From positions 14,252,283-14,316,282 of the forward strand of contig CM046861.1 in the NCBI GenBank assembly GCA_025617745.1: 64,000 nucleotides of DNA, given 5' to 3'. Position 1 is the first letter of the stretch. Each line of letters begins with the position of its first letter. The notes beneath the pieces were generated by a model. The model made no database searches. It was not told the origin of the DNA and worked only from the letters and a program-made list of their open reading frames with translations. This stretch comes from Heliocidaris erythrogramma. Lineage: Eukaryota > Echinodermata > Echinoidea > Camarodonta > Echinometridae. This document shows positions 47,501 through 57,408 of this stretch, in pieces. The translations under genes and the position numbers were made by a program.

Positions 47501-50500
47501 ATTGTCCGCTCTCTTTGTCACCGTGTTCATAGTGTTTGCATTCTGCGTCCTGTCCGCGCTCTAGTGGACGCTATTATTACAGCTATACAGATATTAGTAG
47601 TAGTAGTAGAAGCACAAGTAAACGTAAGAGGCATAATGCTTTTATTCTGTATTCTAAATAAATTTTGGGTCCTAGCCAATTTGCTTGCTTTGCTTATAAA
47701 TGTGAAATATTTTGCCTTGAAATGCTATGAATATATTTTGTGATTTCATGGTGATTTTTCTTTTTTATCAGAAGATTTTATTTCATTTACATAATTAGGT
47801 CAAGTCACGAATGACCATGAATTACGGGGTAACCTCGCTGGTCATAAGGACCGCTATTCATAAGGACCGCAGCAATCCATAACGCGTGACTAAATAAATA
47901 GCGATTTTGTATGAATAGCGGTCCTTCTAAATAGCGAGCAAATCATAGACAAATTACCTCGTTATTCATAAGGACCTCCATTCATAAGGACAACTATTCA
48001 TAAATATTCATGAGGACCGCTATTCATAACGCGTGTTAAATGAATAGCGGTTTTCTATAAATAGCGGTCTTTACAGGGGTGTCGATCCGCCTTCATGATT
48101 GGGGGATGACTGGCCGGTGAAGGAGCGAAGTCAGTGGCGTATCTATAGGGATTATGGCGCCCGGGGCAAACAATGAAGTTCCGCCCCCCCCCCCCCCCCC
48201 CAAGTGCCCAAATTTATCTACGTAATTGTACAAGCGAGGGAGCAGAACGACCGAGTGGCAAATTTTTCAATTCTTAACCGTAAATAACGCAATTTCTTGT
48301 GCATTTTACCAAGGATATTTTGCAATTGACCATCGCAATTGAGCTTAAATTGTATACATTGATAAACGGTTTTCTGTTCACTCACTTCTATAATCGGGAG
48401 CAAAACTAACAAAAACCCTAGCCTATATGCTTGAGAAAGAGTCGAGAAATTCAGCAAGGCTACCAGAAGTTGATATTTCTTTCACAAGTTGAACCTTTGC
48501 AAATGCTGTTTTATACACTTTATCTTATATTGGGTGCGCAGTACTAAGCAGGAGTCATATGAAACTGACATGATATAGCGAGCAAAGCGATTACATCTTT
48601 ATTTTTTATTAATTTTTAACCCTTTAAACTATTTAAGAACTATATACTGGGGGAGCGAAATTACGAGATCCTGAAAGAAAATAATTGTGCGGGGAGGAAA
48701 TTTATTAAAGCGACCGAGCTTTAAAGAAAATTTTCGCATTTCAAACCTTCAAAAACTTGTTTTTCTTCTTTCTCTTTTGTTGTTTTTTTGCGCACCCTCC
48801 CAGTGCCCCCAGGGCATGTGCCCCCTGCCCCCTAGATACGCCACTGAACGAAGCGATCGAGTAGGGTTTCAAAAATCTGTCTATAAAACTTGCATTTTAG
48901 AGCATCCCAAAATGGTTTTTAATAAATAGAAGGAATGCGCGGATCTACGCCATTGAACGAAACCCCTGATTTGAGAATAACAATGCGAGCGAACGAATTT
49001 TCTTCGATATTTTCGCATTGAAATTATGGCATTTCTTATTTCCTAATCATTAAAGAATGTTTAAGATGAAACATAAATGAGTTTTTGGATAATCATTAGT
49101 TTTAAGTTAATTTTAATTCTTATTTATTTTATCCCAAATATTGGGGGGATGATAATACAGGCCATCCCCCACCTCTTTTTTTTTTTTTTTTTTTTTCTTT
49201 TGGGGGGGGGGGGGGGTGGGGGACATATACCCCCACCCCCCCCCCCCCCCCTCCTGGATCGACACCCATGGGTCCTTATGAATAGCGAGCGGACCCGGTT
49301 ATTTCACCACTTCGTCATCCTCATACCAGATATACCATCTTTTAACAGTTGAACACCACCACCGCTGCCCATAACCTCAGTAATGTGGAAGGTCTCGTAT
49401 CGTGTCCAGAACAGGACAGCCGTCTTCAACTCGTCTATTCTATCACTGTAGCTTTACAGGCCACCTCCATGTTTCCTGTTGGTTTCCTATTCGATCGTTT
49501 CGGGACCAGATTCTCTCGGCTGGTCATGAGGTAGGTGTTAATGGCAAACCAATCGAAGCCAACCCAATTCAATCCAAACCAAACTGTCTTCAAATTCATG
49601 CTCATATGGCACCTTATCCTTACACTTACAAAGCGCTGCCCACTTTGGCTCCAAATGCTTGGGCCAGCTTAACAATAAAAGATCACTTCAAAATACCACT
49701 TGAGAATTTGAGACCATCCAATCCAAAGGCTCCAGCCAAAAAATGAGACTTTAAAGTTTCTTGAACTAGTTCACGTTTACAGCCAATGTACTATCGCAAG
49801 TTAAGTTGGATGTTCCTTACGAGGAGCTTCTTGAATTGTGCACAGATGCATCGATCTGTCTTCAGGATGGCATCTTGCTGGTTCCGGAACAGCTACATGG
49901 CAGGGCAAATACAGTTCAGGGCACTGTGTGATCAAGGAGGTGTCAAACTTATTGCCACTGGTATCAGTCAACTCTTTTGAATAACAAATTTTATTAATGT
50001 TTTTGGATTTACAGCCTCCTGTTCTTTTCCTTTTATGCCTGCCAATAGTATCTTGCTGCTTGTTGGCTACGTATTAATGGCATTCAGTTCTCCTACGTAC
50101 CCCATTCTGGTGTTCCCTGGAACCATCTGCTTTACCACTGGGGGTGTCATCATGCTTTTCTCTTCTATGCAGGTTAGTTGCGTAATTTTGAGGTTGTGTT
50201 TGCAGATCCGTGTTAGATAAATATCAAAAACTGATCCGAAACCTCGCACATATGGGGTAAATTTTGATTTTGTATGACCAGTTTGCGCAAAATTCTATTA
50301 AGAATCTCTCGGTTTCACCTGCGCACCACCGAGGGTCACTGAATGAATTCGCCCGTGTTTGCACATTGCACGGGACCACATGAAAGTATTCAAACTCCCT
50401 TGACTTTAATCCCGAGTCTAATATGAAATGTAATTCTAATCCTCTTAAGCCTATTTCATTTAAAAATCCCAATACAATTTTTTTATGAGCCCAAACATTC

Positions 50501-53500
50501 TTCCATGATAAGTTTAGTTGATCACCGCCTCCTTCGGGGGTGGAAAATGACAAACTTTAGTCTCTATTTCATTACCCTCAGGTTAAATAATTATGGATTT
50601 TTTTCCCCCCAAACAGATTGGGAATCTGTTTGGACGAAAGAAGTCGACCGTCATTACGATAATCAACGCTATGTACGGCGCAGCTGTAATAATGCTTGTA
50701 ATCGCAAAGGTAAAATTTGATTTAGACTTTTAATAATCCTTAAAGGTTCAATAGCAACCATTTCCATGAATTCATCTTTCGTGTATCTCATCTAGAGAGC
50801 TGACAGGGGTACATATGTGTAAATTCTAAGTGACTAGTCTTTAGAAATAAAAATATACCTTTTTGATTCTGAGAGTTTTTTGCCGTCTATTTGGCGCATA
50901 GACTAATAAAAACCGTTATCTTGCGGATCACAAATTTATTTTATTTATTTTTTTATTTATAAAAAAAAATTTTTGATTGGTTTTCTGTCATACCAACTGT
51001 ATATGTAAGACGATATTCCGCTTGATGTAAACTGTTTAGCTTCAACATATTGAATGATAATGTGTTCTTGCATTTGAATTGATAACTTTGAATTATCAAT
51101 TGGTAACTTTAAGCTACATGTTCACAAGCGTTGAAACACTTTGAAAAACGTTAAAAGAACTTTGATCATATCTTTAATCAGAGTATATTATTTTCTTAAC
51201 CTCCATGCAGAGGGCGCATGATGCCGGCTTTTCAATCAACATCTTCTTCTTCATCATGGCTGGGTCCGTGATCCCCCTTAACATCAACACCTGCCTCCTT
51301 CTTCCCACCAAGTACATCCCCTGGCCCCTCCAAAAGGGGTACAGACTGGTTACCTGCTGCACCCCTAGGACCGATCCAGAGGCGAAAGATGAGCTTGAGG
51401 TTACATACTACAACCGAGGGTTTGTGGGGGACCCAGCTACTGAGATGGCGGGTGTCGATGGGCACTACAGACAGAACGGAGTGGACTCCATCACCAGAGA
51501 CTGGGGTAAAGAGATGGACCTATCGAAAACCGAGACTAGGGAAAAAATTCCAGAAAATGGTAGCTCTGAAGTCGAAGAGCGAAAAAATAAAGAGTATGGC
51601 AGCCTTGGTTCATGCCTCCTGTCGACGCCATTTTTCCTCATACTGCTCTGGCAGGCGTTCCTTGAGATCGATTTGATATTCACTATCGGGACCCTCACAT
51701 ACTTCTTGACGAGACTATCCAACGGCGACGAAGATTTGGGTAGGTACCTCTACGAACTAAACTAAGTATTCAAAAGAGATTTGTGTGTTTTGTTATTTTC
51801 TAATGAGTGATTAGGCTAGAAAAAGAGCGAAACATTACCAAACGGTATATTTCTTTTTCATTAAGGTGAAATAGTAAACAATATTTAGAAGAAGTTGTGG
51901 TTGTGGTAGTAGTAGTAGTAGTAGTAGTAGTACACTCTAAAAACTAAAATGCTAAATCACCATTTAAAAGGGCCGAGGAGTGACCACCTTTTCAAAATGG
52001 CAGATCAACCTCTTAAACCTGCTAGATACAACCTTTATAGTGTTGGATCCAGCATGTTAAAATTGTTAATCTGCCTTTTTGAAAAAGTGGTCACTCCTCG
52101 GCCCTTTTAAATGGTGATTTAACACTTTAGTTTTTACAGTGTAGTAGCGTAAAATATCATAGCGTAGTAAGTGCTTACATTAGCTGCTGAATTTGATTTC
52201 ATAATCACTTTTAAACAACTCTCATTCTCCTTAGTGAGTTGGTACACAGATGTGTTCTCTATCACTCGATTCTTCGTCCTTATTGTTGGTCCTCTTGGTG
52301 GTCTTCTAATGGACAGGAACAAACTCTCAATCTCCTCCAGCAGTGAGTACTACGCACTTACAATGATATTCAATAAAGCATAATTACTGTGTCTTTTAAG
52401 GGTTCGTCCCACTTGACGGGTAGCGAAAAAGAATCGGTCTCCTAAATCTTCTTTGGAAAATGTTTTGGATATGCCTTCGATCTACTAATCGGTGCTGAAA
52501 GCTCCCTAGAATAATTTGTGATACCTCAGTCACACCGCCAAACCGACTCCAAACCAACTCCAACCCGACCATAAACGGACCGATTCTTGGCCATTGGGGT
52601 AATACAATTTTGTATCCGGGTCTGTTGTCTATCAGGGCACTGTTTCATAAAACTTGCTATTGAGAACAACTAACACAAAGCTATGACAAATTTGCTCTCA
52701 GCCAATCAAATTCAAATATTTCAGTAGCTTATTGTAACTTGTTATTGATAACAAGTTTCATGAAACAGGGCTCTGGTGTCGGTCTTGTCTGTGTGACTGG
52801 GTATGAGATGGGACCTTCACCAGCGACTTCTTCAGGATTGGTAGCATATTCAAAACCTTTTCCACATAACATTAAGGGCACTCTTGCATAAAAAGTTGAT
52901 ATTGAACTTAACGCGAAAAACAAAACCCAGGTTTAAGAATACGCGATCCAGATTGGTTGAAAAATCAAGTTGCGTTTATTATTTTGAGTTGCGTATAATC
53001 GCATTTTTTTATGCATGAGGGCCCGAGAGACTGATTTAGGAATGATTAATAGTCATTGTTATCATTGACGTTATTGGTCGACTGGAAGGTGAAGGTTATA
53101 GCTAAACTTCGTCTTCAGGTTGTAATACTTACAATTCGGCTGAAATGGGAAGAATGATCGATACATGTGATTCTGGGACTGTTCTGATGTCACCAATGGC
53201 TAATCAGTGGGTGAATGTACCTGCAACAAACAAACAAAGGGTTAAGACAACTACTCATGGACCTACACGATTGATTCAAAGATGTATTTGTTATCACATG
53301 AAAAACACTCACCAATGATTCGGGCCTTATGTTGATATCGAATTTAAAGTTTTGACAAAATAGAAAGTATATATACCTGAGAACTGAAACATGGCTACAA
53401 CCATGACAACCATGACCATCCCAGACAATTATCTGTCGGAAAATTATTTTTTTCCGGATAACTACACTCTGAGGTAACTTTATAGGGGTAGTTATCTGAG

Positions 53501-56500
53501 ATTACTTGTCGTTTGTTGAAGCTGTCGAAGGAATATTCGTCCGGAGACGCTTTTTTGTAGTCGCTTATATTAAAATTTACGCTGAGTTTATTTTTTCTGT
53601 GATCTTTCAATCGTTCTGAGATGATTATTTGGAAATAATATTTTAGAATTTGGCAGAACAATCAGCATTGTTCTTCTTGGAGATGAAAAAAATCAATTAT
53701 GCATAAATTATTATTACATAGTCTACATTTTACCTTCCAACATCCCAGCTCTGAATGACGTCTTTACTGTCAATTTTCAATTTATGAGATGAGTTATATA
53801 TACTATATTTCCCAATGGTGTTACCTTTGGTCAATTTTTCAGTATGCTCTCTCAGGTTTATCTGCTATATTGTCTCTCTCAGTTTTTATCTGCTATAGAA
53901 ATTGATAAATTGCAACTATACCCCCCCCCCCCCCCAATCGTGTAAGGTTTACATGGTTTATATACTAATTTTGACGAAATCCAGAGGAACCAAAGGAGAG
54001 AGGTCCTTATGCAGACGTGCGTGATAGCTGTCTACCTCTTGCGATCACTACATTGGCTTCCATTGGCTACTCTATTTGTCTTCTGATTCCGAGCCTCCGA
54101 CTCCAGTATCTAACTTTCATCCTAATCCTCATCGTGGGATCTCTGCTCTTCGGGGTTGGGTCTGCTGTCGTCGCCCTCGTGTAAGTCGCTGCCATAAACA
54201 CTAATACATAGAGGTTAAAATTGCATCTAAGCCACACACTTATAGTAGCACTCATGAGGGCGCCAAACTGTTTAGGGTTCAACTCTTACACCCTTTATTT
54301 TTGAGCACTTAAAGGTCCACTGCAACCCAAATGCAAGTTGATTTCTATTGATGTGCAGGGCAAGGGATGCATACAACCCATATTTTGTTATTCAAATATC
54401 TAAATATCTTTCATAGATTTTTAAATAATTTTTGAAATAATTTGCTCAAACATGCTAAGCTCCACCTTAAATAAAATGCTCCAGATCTCATTCCTGCAGT
54501 GACATAATCTGTCAATCATTAGTGAGCTAAGGAGAGACAGTGGTATGTAGCTTTGCCAGAGATCACCATCTGTTCTAATAAACCATGCAATGCCTACATA
54601 GTAGTTGCTATGTCAGACATGCTGTAGCATCACCAGGTAAAGAATGGTAATGAGGAGGTATTGTTTGAAAGCATGCCATTCTATTGTGAGCATGTGCTGA
54701 GCTGGGGGAAGTTACATTCCACTCATTGTCTCTTGTAGAATGTTAGTGTAGCTGACTGATGATTTACAAATGATGTCATTGCAGGAATGAGAACTGGAGC
54801 TTTTTTTTAGGGTGGAGCTTCGGAAGTTGGAAAAAATATTTCAAAAAATGTTTAAAAATCTATGAAAATCCGCCATTTCGGGGCTGTACAACGCAACGTA
54901 CACCAGCGCTGCAGCTACAGCACCATGATTGCTCTGCAGTATGGTTGTACTTCGGGTGGACACAAGATGGCGCTCGAAACGTGGTACAGATAGTGTCCCT
55001 GTATTAAAGAGTTGCGACATGGACGTCTCACTTTTCTGGAAACAAAATGGCGTTCGAATTCTTTCTATTGAGAACACCCAGGTGCTCATCGGAATTGAAT
55101 AGAAATGTTAGGTAATAGTGTAAACAAAATGGCGTTCAAATCCCCAGTTGTCGCAACTCTTTAATACAGGGACACTAGGTACAGAGCTATCCATACATGC
55201 ACAGACAGCCCTGACACTGGAGGTCGCTTCTGATTGGTCAGTCATTTTATTTCATGGAGCTTCTAAAAGTTCCCTCTCATGTAGAATCACAAAGAAATCA
55301 TTTCATCTAGTAAAGATAGGTGGAAAGGAAAAAATATTAAACAAACACTAGAAATGCAAGATTATCCTATCTATTAATTTGGAAGGAAGTTTCCACCACC
55401 ACTCTTATGTATTGAGGCGTTGATAGAAATTATAAAATGTATCTTTTGGTAGAAGTTTACAGTTTGTATACCTATTCTAATGATGTCACAGGTTCCCGAT
55501 GAAGTATTTTACCAGTGTGTACGGTGCTATTCGAACCATCAGTGGGGTTTTCTCCTTCCTACAGTATCCAATCTTCATCCTACTCCAGAAATATCTCGAT
55601 GATGACCCTTTCTGGGTAAGCATAAAACTCTGACATATCTTGTCCGATAGAAAGACGAACCACGTGATATTAAAATAAAGAATTTAATATTAATATTTGT
55701 AGCTAGCTTAACCCTTACTATTTCAAGCTCCTCGCTAATTGGGGTTACGGAGCCCCCCCCCCCCCCCCCCCCCCACCTCCGATCTCGGCCTCGACATGAC
55801 CTGATGACCGATCGCCGCAAAATGTTGCACGGACCTCCAGAATTGCGCAAATTACACAAATCCATTGTTATTTTAATGTAAATCTTTATTTTTTCATTTG
55901 ATGTTATGATTTATGCAAATTACATGCATAAATATACATTTCTATTGATAATCAAGTAAAACTAGGTCTTGGGGATAAAATATTAATGCAAGAAGTTCTG
56001 TCTAAACCTTAAAAACATAACGTAAGACGTAAGAAAAAAATGTAAGTGATTTCAATTATATGTATTTTATTGTTTTACGAATTTATGTCTTTGTTTTTAG
56101 CTTTAGTTTTTAAGTCTGTTTCCAGAGTGTTATATCATGCAATATTCAGTTAGAATAGATTATAATTACAGCTGAAAGAAAAAATTAAGTCATGAAAGAG
56201 AAACATGAGGAAATTCAGTTTCCCATTCACTTTGTATACAAAAATCAGAAATCCTTTTTTTTCCGGCTGACATGAGGACATAAAAGGCCACGTGACTCGG
56301 TAATGGCATGACCGATTTTTGCTAACTTGGTGTCAAAAGATGAGCAAGTCTTGTTGGAAAAAAATGTCAGAATGGTGCATGGCATGAAATGCAGCGGTTC
56401 GAAATATGCGGCGAATGTTGTCTAGGGGGCCTCCCAGACTGAGGGAGGAAGATGAGCAAGTCTTGAAGGAAAAATGTCAGAATGTTGCATGGCATGAAAT

Positions 56501-57408
56501 GCAGCGGTTCGAAATATACGGCGAATAGTCCTGTTTACTAAGTGATTCAAATTTTATGCATACTTTTGAAACAAAGGTTGTTCTTGACAACCTGAAAGCT
56601 TGCCAGAGGCTTGTCAGACATAGCAACAAGTAATGTATGCAAACTGGATTCCAAGTATTGTAGTTCATTCATTAATAACAGGTTAATGGAATACCTCGTT
56701 ACTAGGTCCCCAGGAAAGAAACATCCATAAATATGAACACTTAGTAAACAGGTATATTTCATTATGGTCCATGACTTAAATGCAGATAGGATTATGTTTA
56801 TGCAAGTCTGTAAATTTGTACGCACGCAGAGGCGGTGGAACGTCGGGCTCGGACAATGGAAGTGGGGGAGGCACCTTTTGTTTGGCTGACGAAAGGTGCT
56901 CCCCCCCCCCCCTTCCACTGTCCGAGCCCGACATTCCGCCGCTTCTGTACGCACGCACACACGCCCACGCACACACATCTATGTTTTCTATTGTTCGAAT
57001 TTCAACCGATGACTCCACTATTGAATTTCGTCACAAAATTCATTGACGGAATAAACCTCACCAATTGTTGACAACCGATGACCTATTGAATTACTACCCA
57101 TGACCCATTGTTCTCTTTGTTCGATGTCATCGGTTTGAATGCGTAAACACACACACCCCACATCCGCTCGCGCACCTACACACCCCACATCCACACGCCC
57201 ACACACTTTCACACAGCTTTCGTAACACTGTTCCAACGTTATCCAATCTGAAATACCTTCTCCATTATAGTGTGTATACTTTATTTCTTTGTCTTCAATC
57301 CAGGTGTTCATTGCATTCATTGTGGCTGATATTCTAACACTCGCCTTGCCTGCTTCCCTCTACGTTGTTAGTAAGAAGACAACATCAACGAGCGACAAAA
57401 TGAACTAG
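44387..57408 (+). CDS. SLC43A3-like: SLC43A3-like transporter, gene 2 (nine coding exons)
   Basis: A 12-TM major-facilitator transporter of 541 residues, paralogous to gene 1. Exons: 44387-44551, 49349-49530, 50049-50172, 50617-50709, 51211-51739, 52235-52342, 53985-54180, 55492-55615 and 57304-57408, all GT-AG and in frame. Signatures: GWPSLVFVYLQLGYFHDLC after TM1, canonical motif A GFLFDRFGTRFSR, IGNLFGRKKSTV, KYIPWPLQKGYRL, a charged loop of about 85 residues, GLLMDRNKL, VFPMKYF and DDDPFW before TM12. The first extracellular loop is short, with sequons at N50, N57 and N64. It agrees with SLC43A3 (human ENBT1, nucleobase uptake) better than with LAT3/LAT4. Transport of nucleobases or amino acids at the plasma membrane is inferred from the family. 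Intron 1 is 4.8 kb and filled with mobile elements. Confidence 0.93.
44577..44589 (+). repeat. Target-site duplication, left copy
   Basis: CCATTGACGGGGG, repeated exactly at 46392-46404 on the far side of the foldback element. Confidence 0.85.
44590..46391. mobile_element. Foldback transposon-like element, 1.8 kb
   Basis: The left end CTTGTCTCGAATGGGTGGG and right end CCCACCCATTCGAGACAAG are perfect inverted copies. The arms extend about 440 bp each (44590-45030 and 45945-46391) with matching landmarks such as the GCTCCCATCCCGCTCCC-type words, AACGCGTCCATTCGAGATAA and CACGCC. The arms contain matching C/G runs. The loop (about 45031-45944) has several CCCCTATCCC repeats and no recognised protein. 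Exact 13-bp duplications flank the element. It sits in gene 2 intron 1. Confidence 0.88.
46392..46404 (+). repeat. Target-site duplication, right copy
   Basis: CCATTGACGGGGG, identical to 44577-44589. Confidence 0.85.
46405..46455 (+). mobile_element. LINE-tail fragment
   Basis: GTAAGCGCTTTGG, ATTACATTGTAACTGGTAAA matches, in opposite orientation, 34505-34560. It probably lay in intron 1 before the foldback insertion, because the target duplication abuts it. Confidence 0.55.
46461..47565. mobile_element. Element with ACTAGAGCGC ends
   Basis: ACTAGAGCGC at 46461-46470 and GCGCTCTAGT at 47556-47565 are exact inverted ends. The right part (47300-47540) is a nested palindrome: AGCGGACAATTTATGC, TGCTCCTCATTGTACCC and their complements CATAAATTGTCCGCTC and GGGTACAATGAGGAGC. 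The left part is GC-richer and has open frames on both strands, but none I recognise. Confidence 0.6.
47820..48075. repeat. Cluster of GACCGCTATTCAT repeats
   Basis: The word GACCGCTATTCATAA or its complement (TGAATAGCGGTC) recurs about eight times in both orientations, together with two ATAACGCGTG words. One further copy (GGTCCTTATGAATAGCGAGC) lies at 49270-49292, beyond an insertion. Confidence 0.75.
48077..49267. mobile_element. Composite insertion bounded by GGGTGTCGATCC
   Basis: GGGTGTCGATCC at 48077-48088 and GGATCGACACCC at 49256-49267 are inverted copies. Inside, a second nested pair (CAGTGGCGTATCTATA at 48132 and TAGATACGCCACTG ending 48846) bounds about 715 bp with a C run. The right edge contains long T, G and C runs at 49180-49250. 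No coding sequence. Confidence 0.6.
49349..49530 (+). CDS. SLC43A3-like: Gene 2 coding exon 2
   Basis: 60 codons plus two bases: rest of the loop (LNTTTAAHNLSNVEG), CPEQDSRLQLVYSITV into TM2, then GFLFDRFGTRFSRLVM. Acceptor TTTTAACAG, donor GTAGGT, phase 2. Confidence 0.92.
49531..50048 (+). other. Gene 2 intron 2, with an unexplained open segment
   Basis: 518 bp. At about 49776-49930 a frame reads KLDVPYEELLELCTDASICL and continues to a stop. It has protein-like composition and is preceded by a splice-acceptor-like TTTACAG, but it belongs to no family I recognise and does not fit the transporter. Confidence 0.4.
50049..50172 (+). CDS. SLC43A3-like: Gene 2 coding exon 3
   Basis: 42 codons (SILLLVGYVLMAFSSPTYPI and onward) for TM3 and TM4. 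I chose the acceptor CCAATAG at 50042-50048 over the ACAG at about 50014, because the latter leaves an in-frame stop. The chosen site gives the same length and phase as gene 1 exon 2. Confidence 0.92.
50617..50709 (+). CDS. SLC43A3-like: Gene 2 coding exon 4
   Basis: 31 codons beginning IGNLFGRKKSTVITIINAMY and running into TM5. Acceptor CCCCCCAAACAG, donor GTAAAA, phase 0 at both ends. Confidence 0.93.
51211..51739 (+). CDS. SLC43A3-like: Gene 2 coding exon 5 (long)
   Basis: 176 codons plus one base: TM6 (FFFIMAGSVIPLNINTCLLL), KYIPWPLQKGYRL, the whole charged loop and TM7 (FFLILLWQAFLEIDLIFTIG). It corresponds to gene 1 exons 4 and 5 without the intervening intron. Donor GTAGGT, phase 1. 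Confidence 0.93.
51900..51931 (+). repeat. GTA triplet microsatellite (intron 5)
   Basis: About nine GTA/AGT units in gene 2 intron 5, the same intron position that carries the large AGT array in gene 1. Confidence 0.85.
51932..52142. mobile_element. Palindromic MITE in gene 2 intron 5
   Basis: Ends ACACTCTAAAAACTAAA and TTTAGTTTTTACAGTGT. The arms contain CACCATTTAAAAGGGCCGAG, GAGTGACCAC and their complements; total about 210 bp. Confidence 0.8.
52235..52342 (+). CDS. SLC43A3-like: Gene 2 coding exon 6
   Basis: 36 codons plus one base: SWYTDVFSITRFFVLIVGPL and GGLLMDRNKLS (TM8). Acceptor CTCCTTAG, donor GTGAGT. Confidence 0.92.
52631..52775. mobile_element. Hairpin repeat D (intron 6)
   Basis: CACTGTTTCATAAAACTTG at the left pairs with CAAGTTTCATGAAACAGGG at the right. 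AGCCAATCAAATTCAA and TTTCAGTAGCTTA are shared with 3424-3545. Confidence 0.7.
52776..53984 (+). other. Remainder of gene 2 intron 6
   Basis: No coding signal; a C16 run lies at about 53921-53936, 50 bp before exon 7. Confidence 0.6.
53985..54180 (+). CDS. SLC43A3-like: Gene 2 coding exon 7
   Basis: 65 codons plus two bases: EPKERGPYADVRDSCLPLAI, TM9 and TM10 (LRLQYLTFILILIVGSLLFG). Acceptor AAATCCAG, donor GTAAGT, phase 2 exit. Confidence 0.93.
54412..54866. mobile_element. Foldback element in gene 2 intron 7
   Basis: The left arm (about 54412-54522) has AAGCTCCACCTTAAATAAAA, GCTCCAGATCTCATTCCTGC. The right arm (about 54755-54866) has GCAGGAATGAGAACTGGAGC and TTTTTTAGGGTGGAGCTT. About 230 bp of loop; non-coding. 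Confidence 0.75.
54990..55176. mobile_element. MITE with AGTGTCCCTGTATTAAAGAG ends
   Basis: AGTGTCCCTGTATTAAAGAG followed by TTGCGAC at the left, and the exact complement GTCGCAACTCTTTAATACAG at 55149-55175. Two AACAAAATGGCGTTC words lie inside. Confidence 0.8.
55492..55615 (+). CDS. SLC43A3-like: Gene 2 coding exon 8
   Basis: 42 codons: VFPMKYFTSVYGAIRTISG, TM11, ending YLDDDPFW. Acceptor TGTCACAG, donor GTAAGC. Confidence 0.93.
56338..56527 (+). repeat. Tandem duplication, unit about 112 bp
   Basis: AGATGAGCAAGTCTTG, ATGTCAGAATG, TGCATGGCATGAAATGCAGC and GGTTCGAAATAT occur twice in the same order, at 56338-56416 and 56450-56527. Confidence 0.8.
56526..56756. mobile_element. MITE family A variant, copy 2
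   Basis: Ends CCTGTTTACTAAGTGATTC and AACACTTAGTAAACAGG. The interior carries the family A words GAAACAAAGGTTGTTCTTGA and GAAAGCTTGCCAG. It begins where the second tandem unit ends. Confidence 0.75.
56817..56960. repeat. GC-rich hairpin, arms about 65 bp
   Basis: GTACGCACGCAGAGGCGGTG, GTCGGGCTCGGACAATGGAA at the left pair with TTCCACTGTCCGAGCCCGAC and CCGCCGCTTCTGTACGCACG at the right. The loop is about 15 bases. Confidence 0.8.
57304..57408 (+). CDS. SLC43A3-like: Gene 2 coding exon 9 (terminal)
   Basis: 34 codons and a TAG stop: VFIAFIVADILTLALPASLY (TM12) and a short Lys/Thr/Ser tail. Acceptor TTCAATCCAG. Confidence 0.92.
   Translation: MFIAFIVADILTLALPASLYVVSKKTTSTSDKMN

Larger units (their letters stand above)
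55616..57303 (+). other. Gene 2 intron 8, repeat-rich
   Basis: Holds a C22 run at about 55752-55773, the tandem duplication at 56338-56527, a MITE at 56526-56756 and the hairpin at 56817-56960, described separately. A CA-rich stretch lies at 57147-57215. Confidence 0.7.

Noticed and set aside
47820-48075. CRISPR array
   Set aside because: The repeated word is short, occurs in both orientations and has irregular spacing; the DNA is eukaryotic.
50014-50050. In-frame stop in gene 2 exon 3 when using the first acceptor-like ACAG
   Set aside because: A second acceptor (CCAATAG at 50048) removes the stop and restores the length and phase seen in gene 1, so this is not a pseudogene signal.
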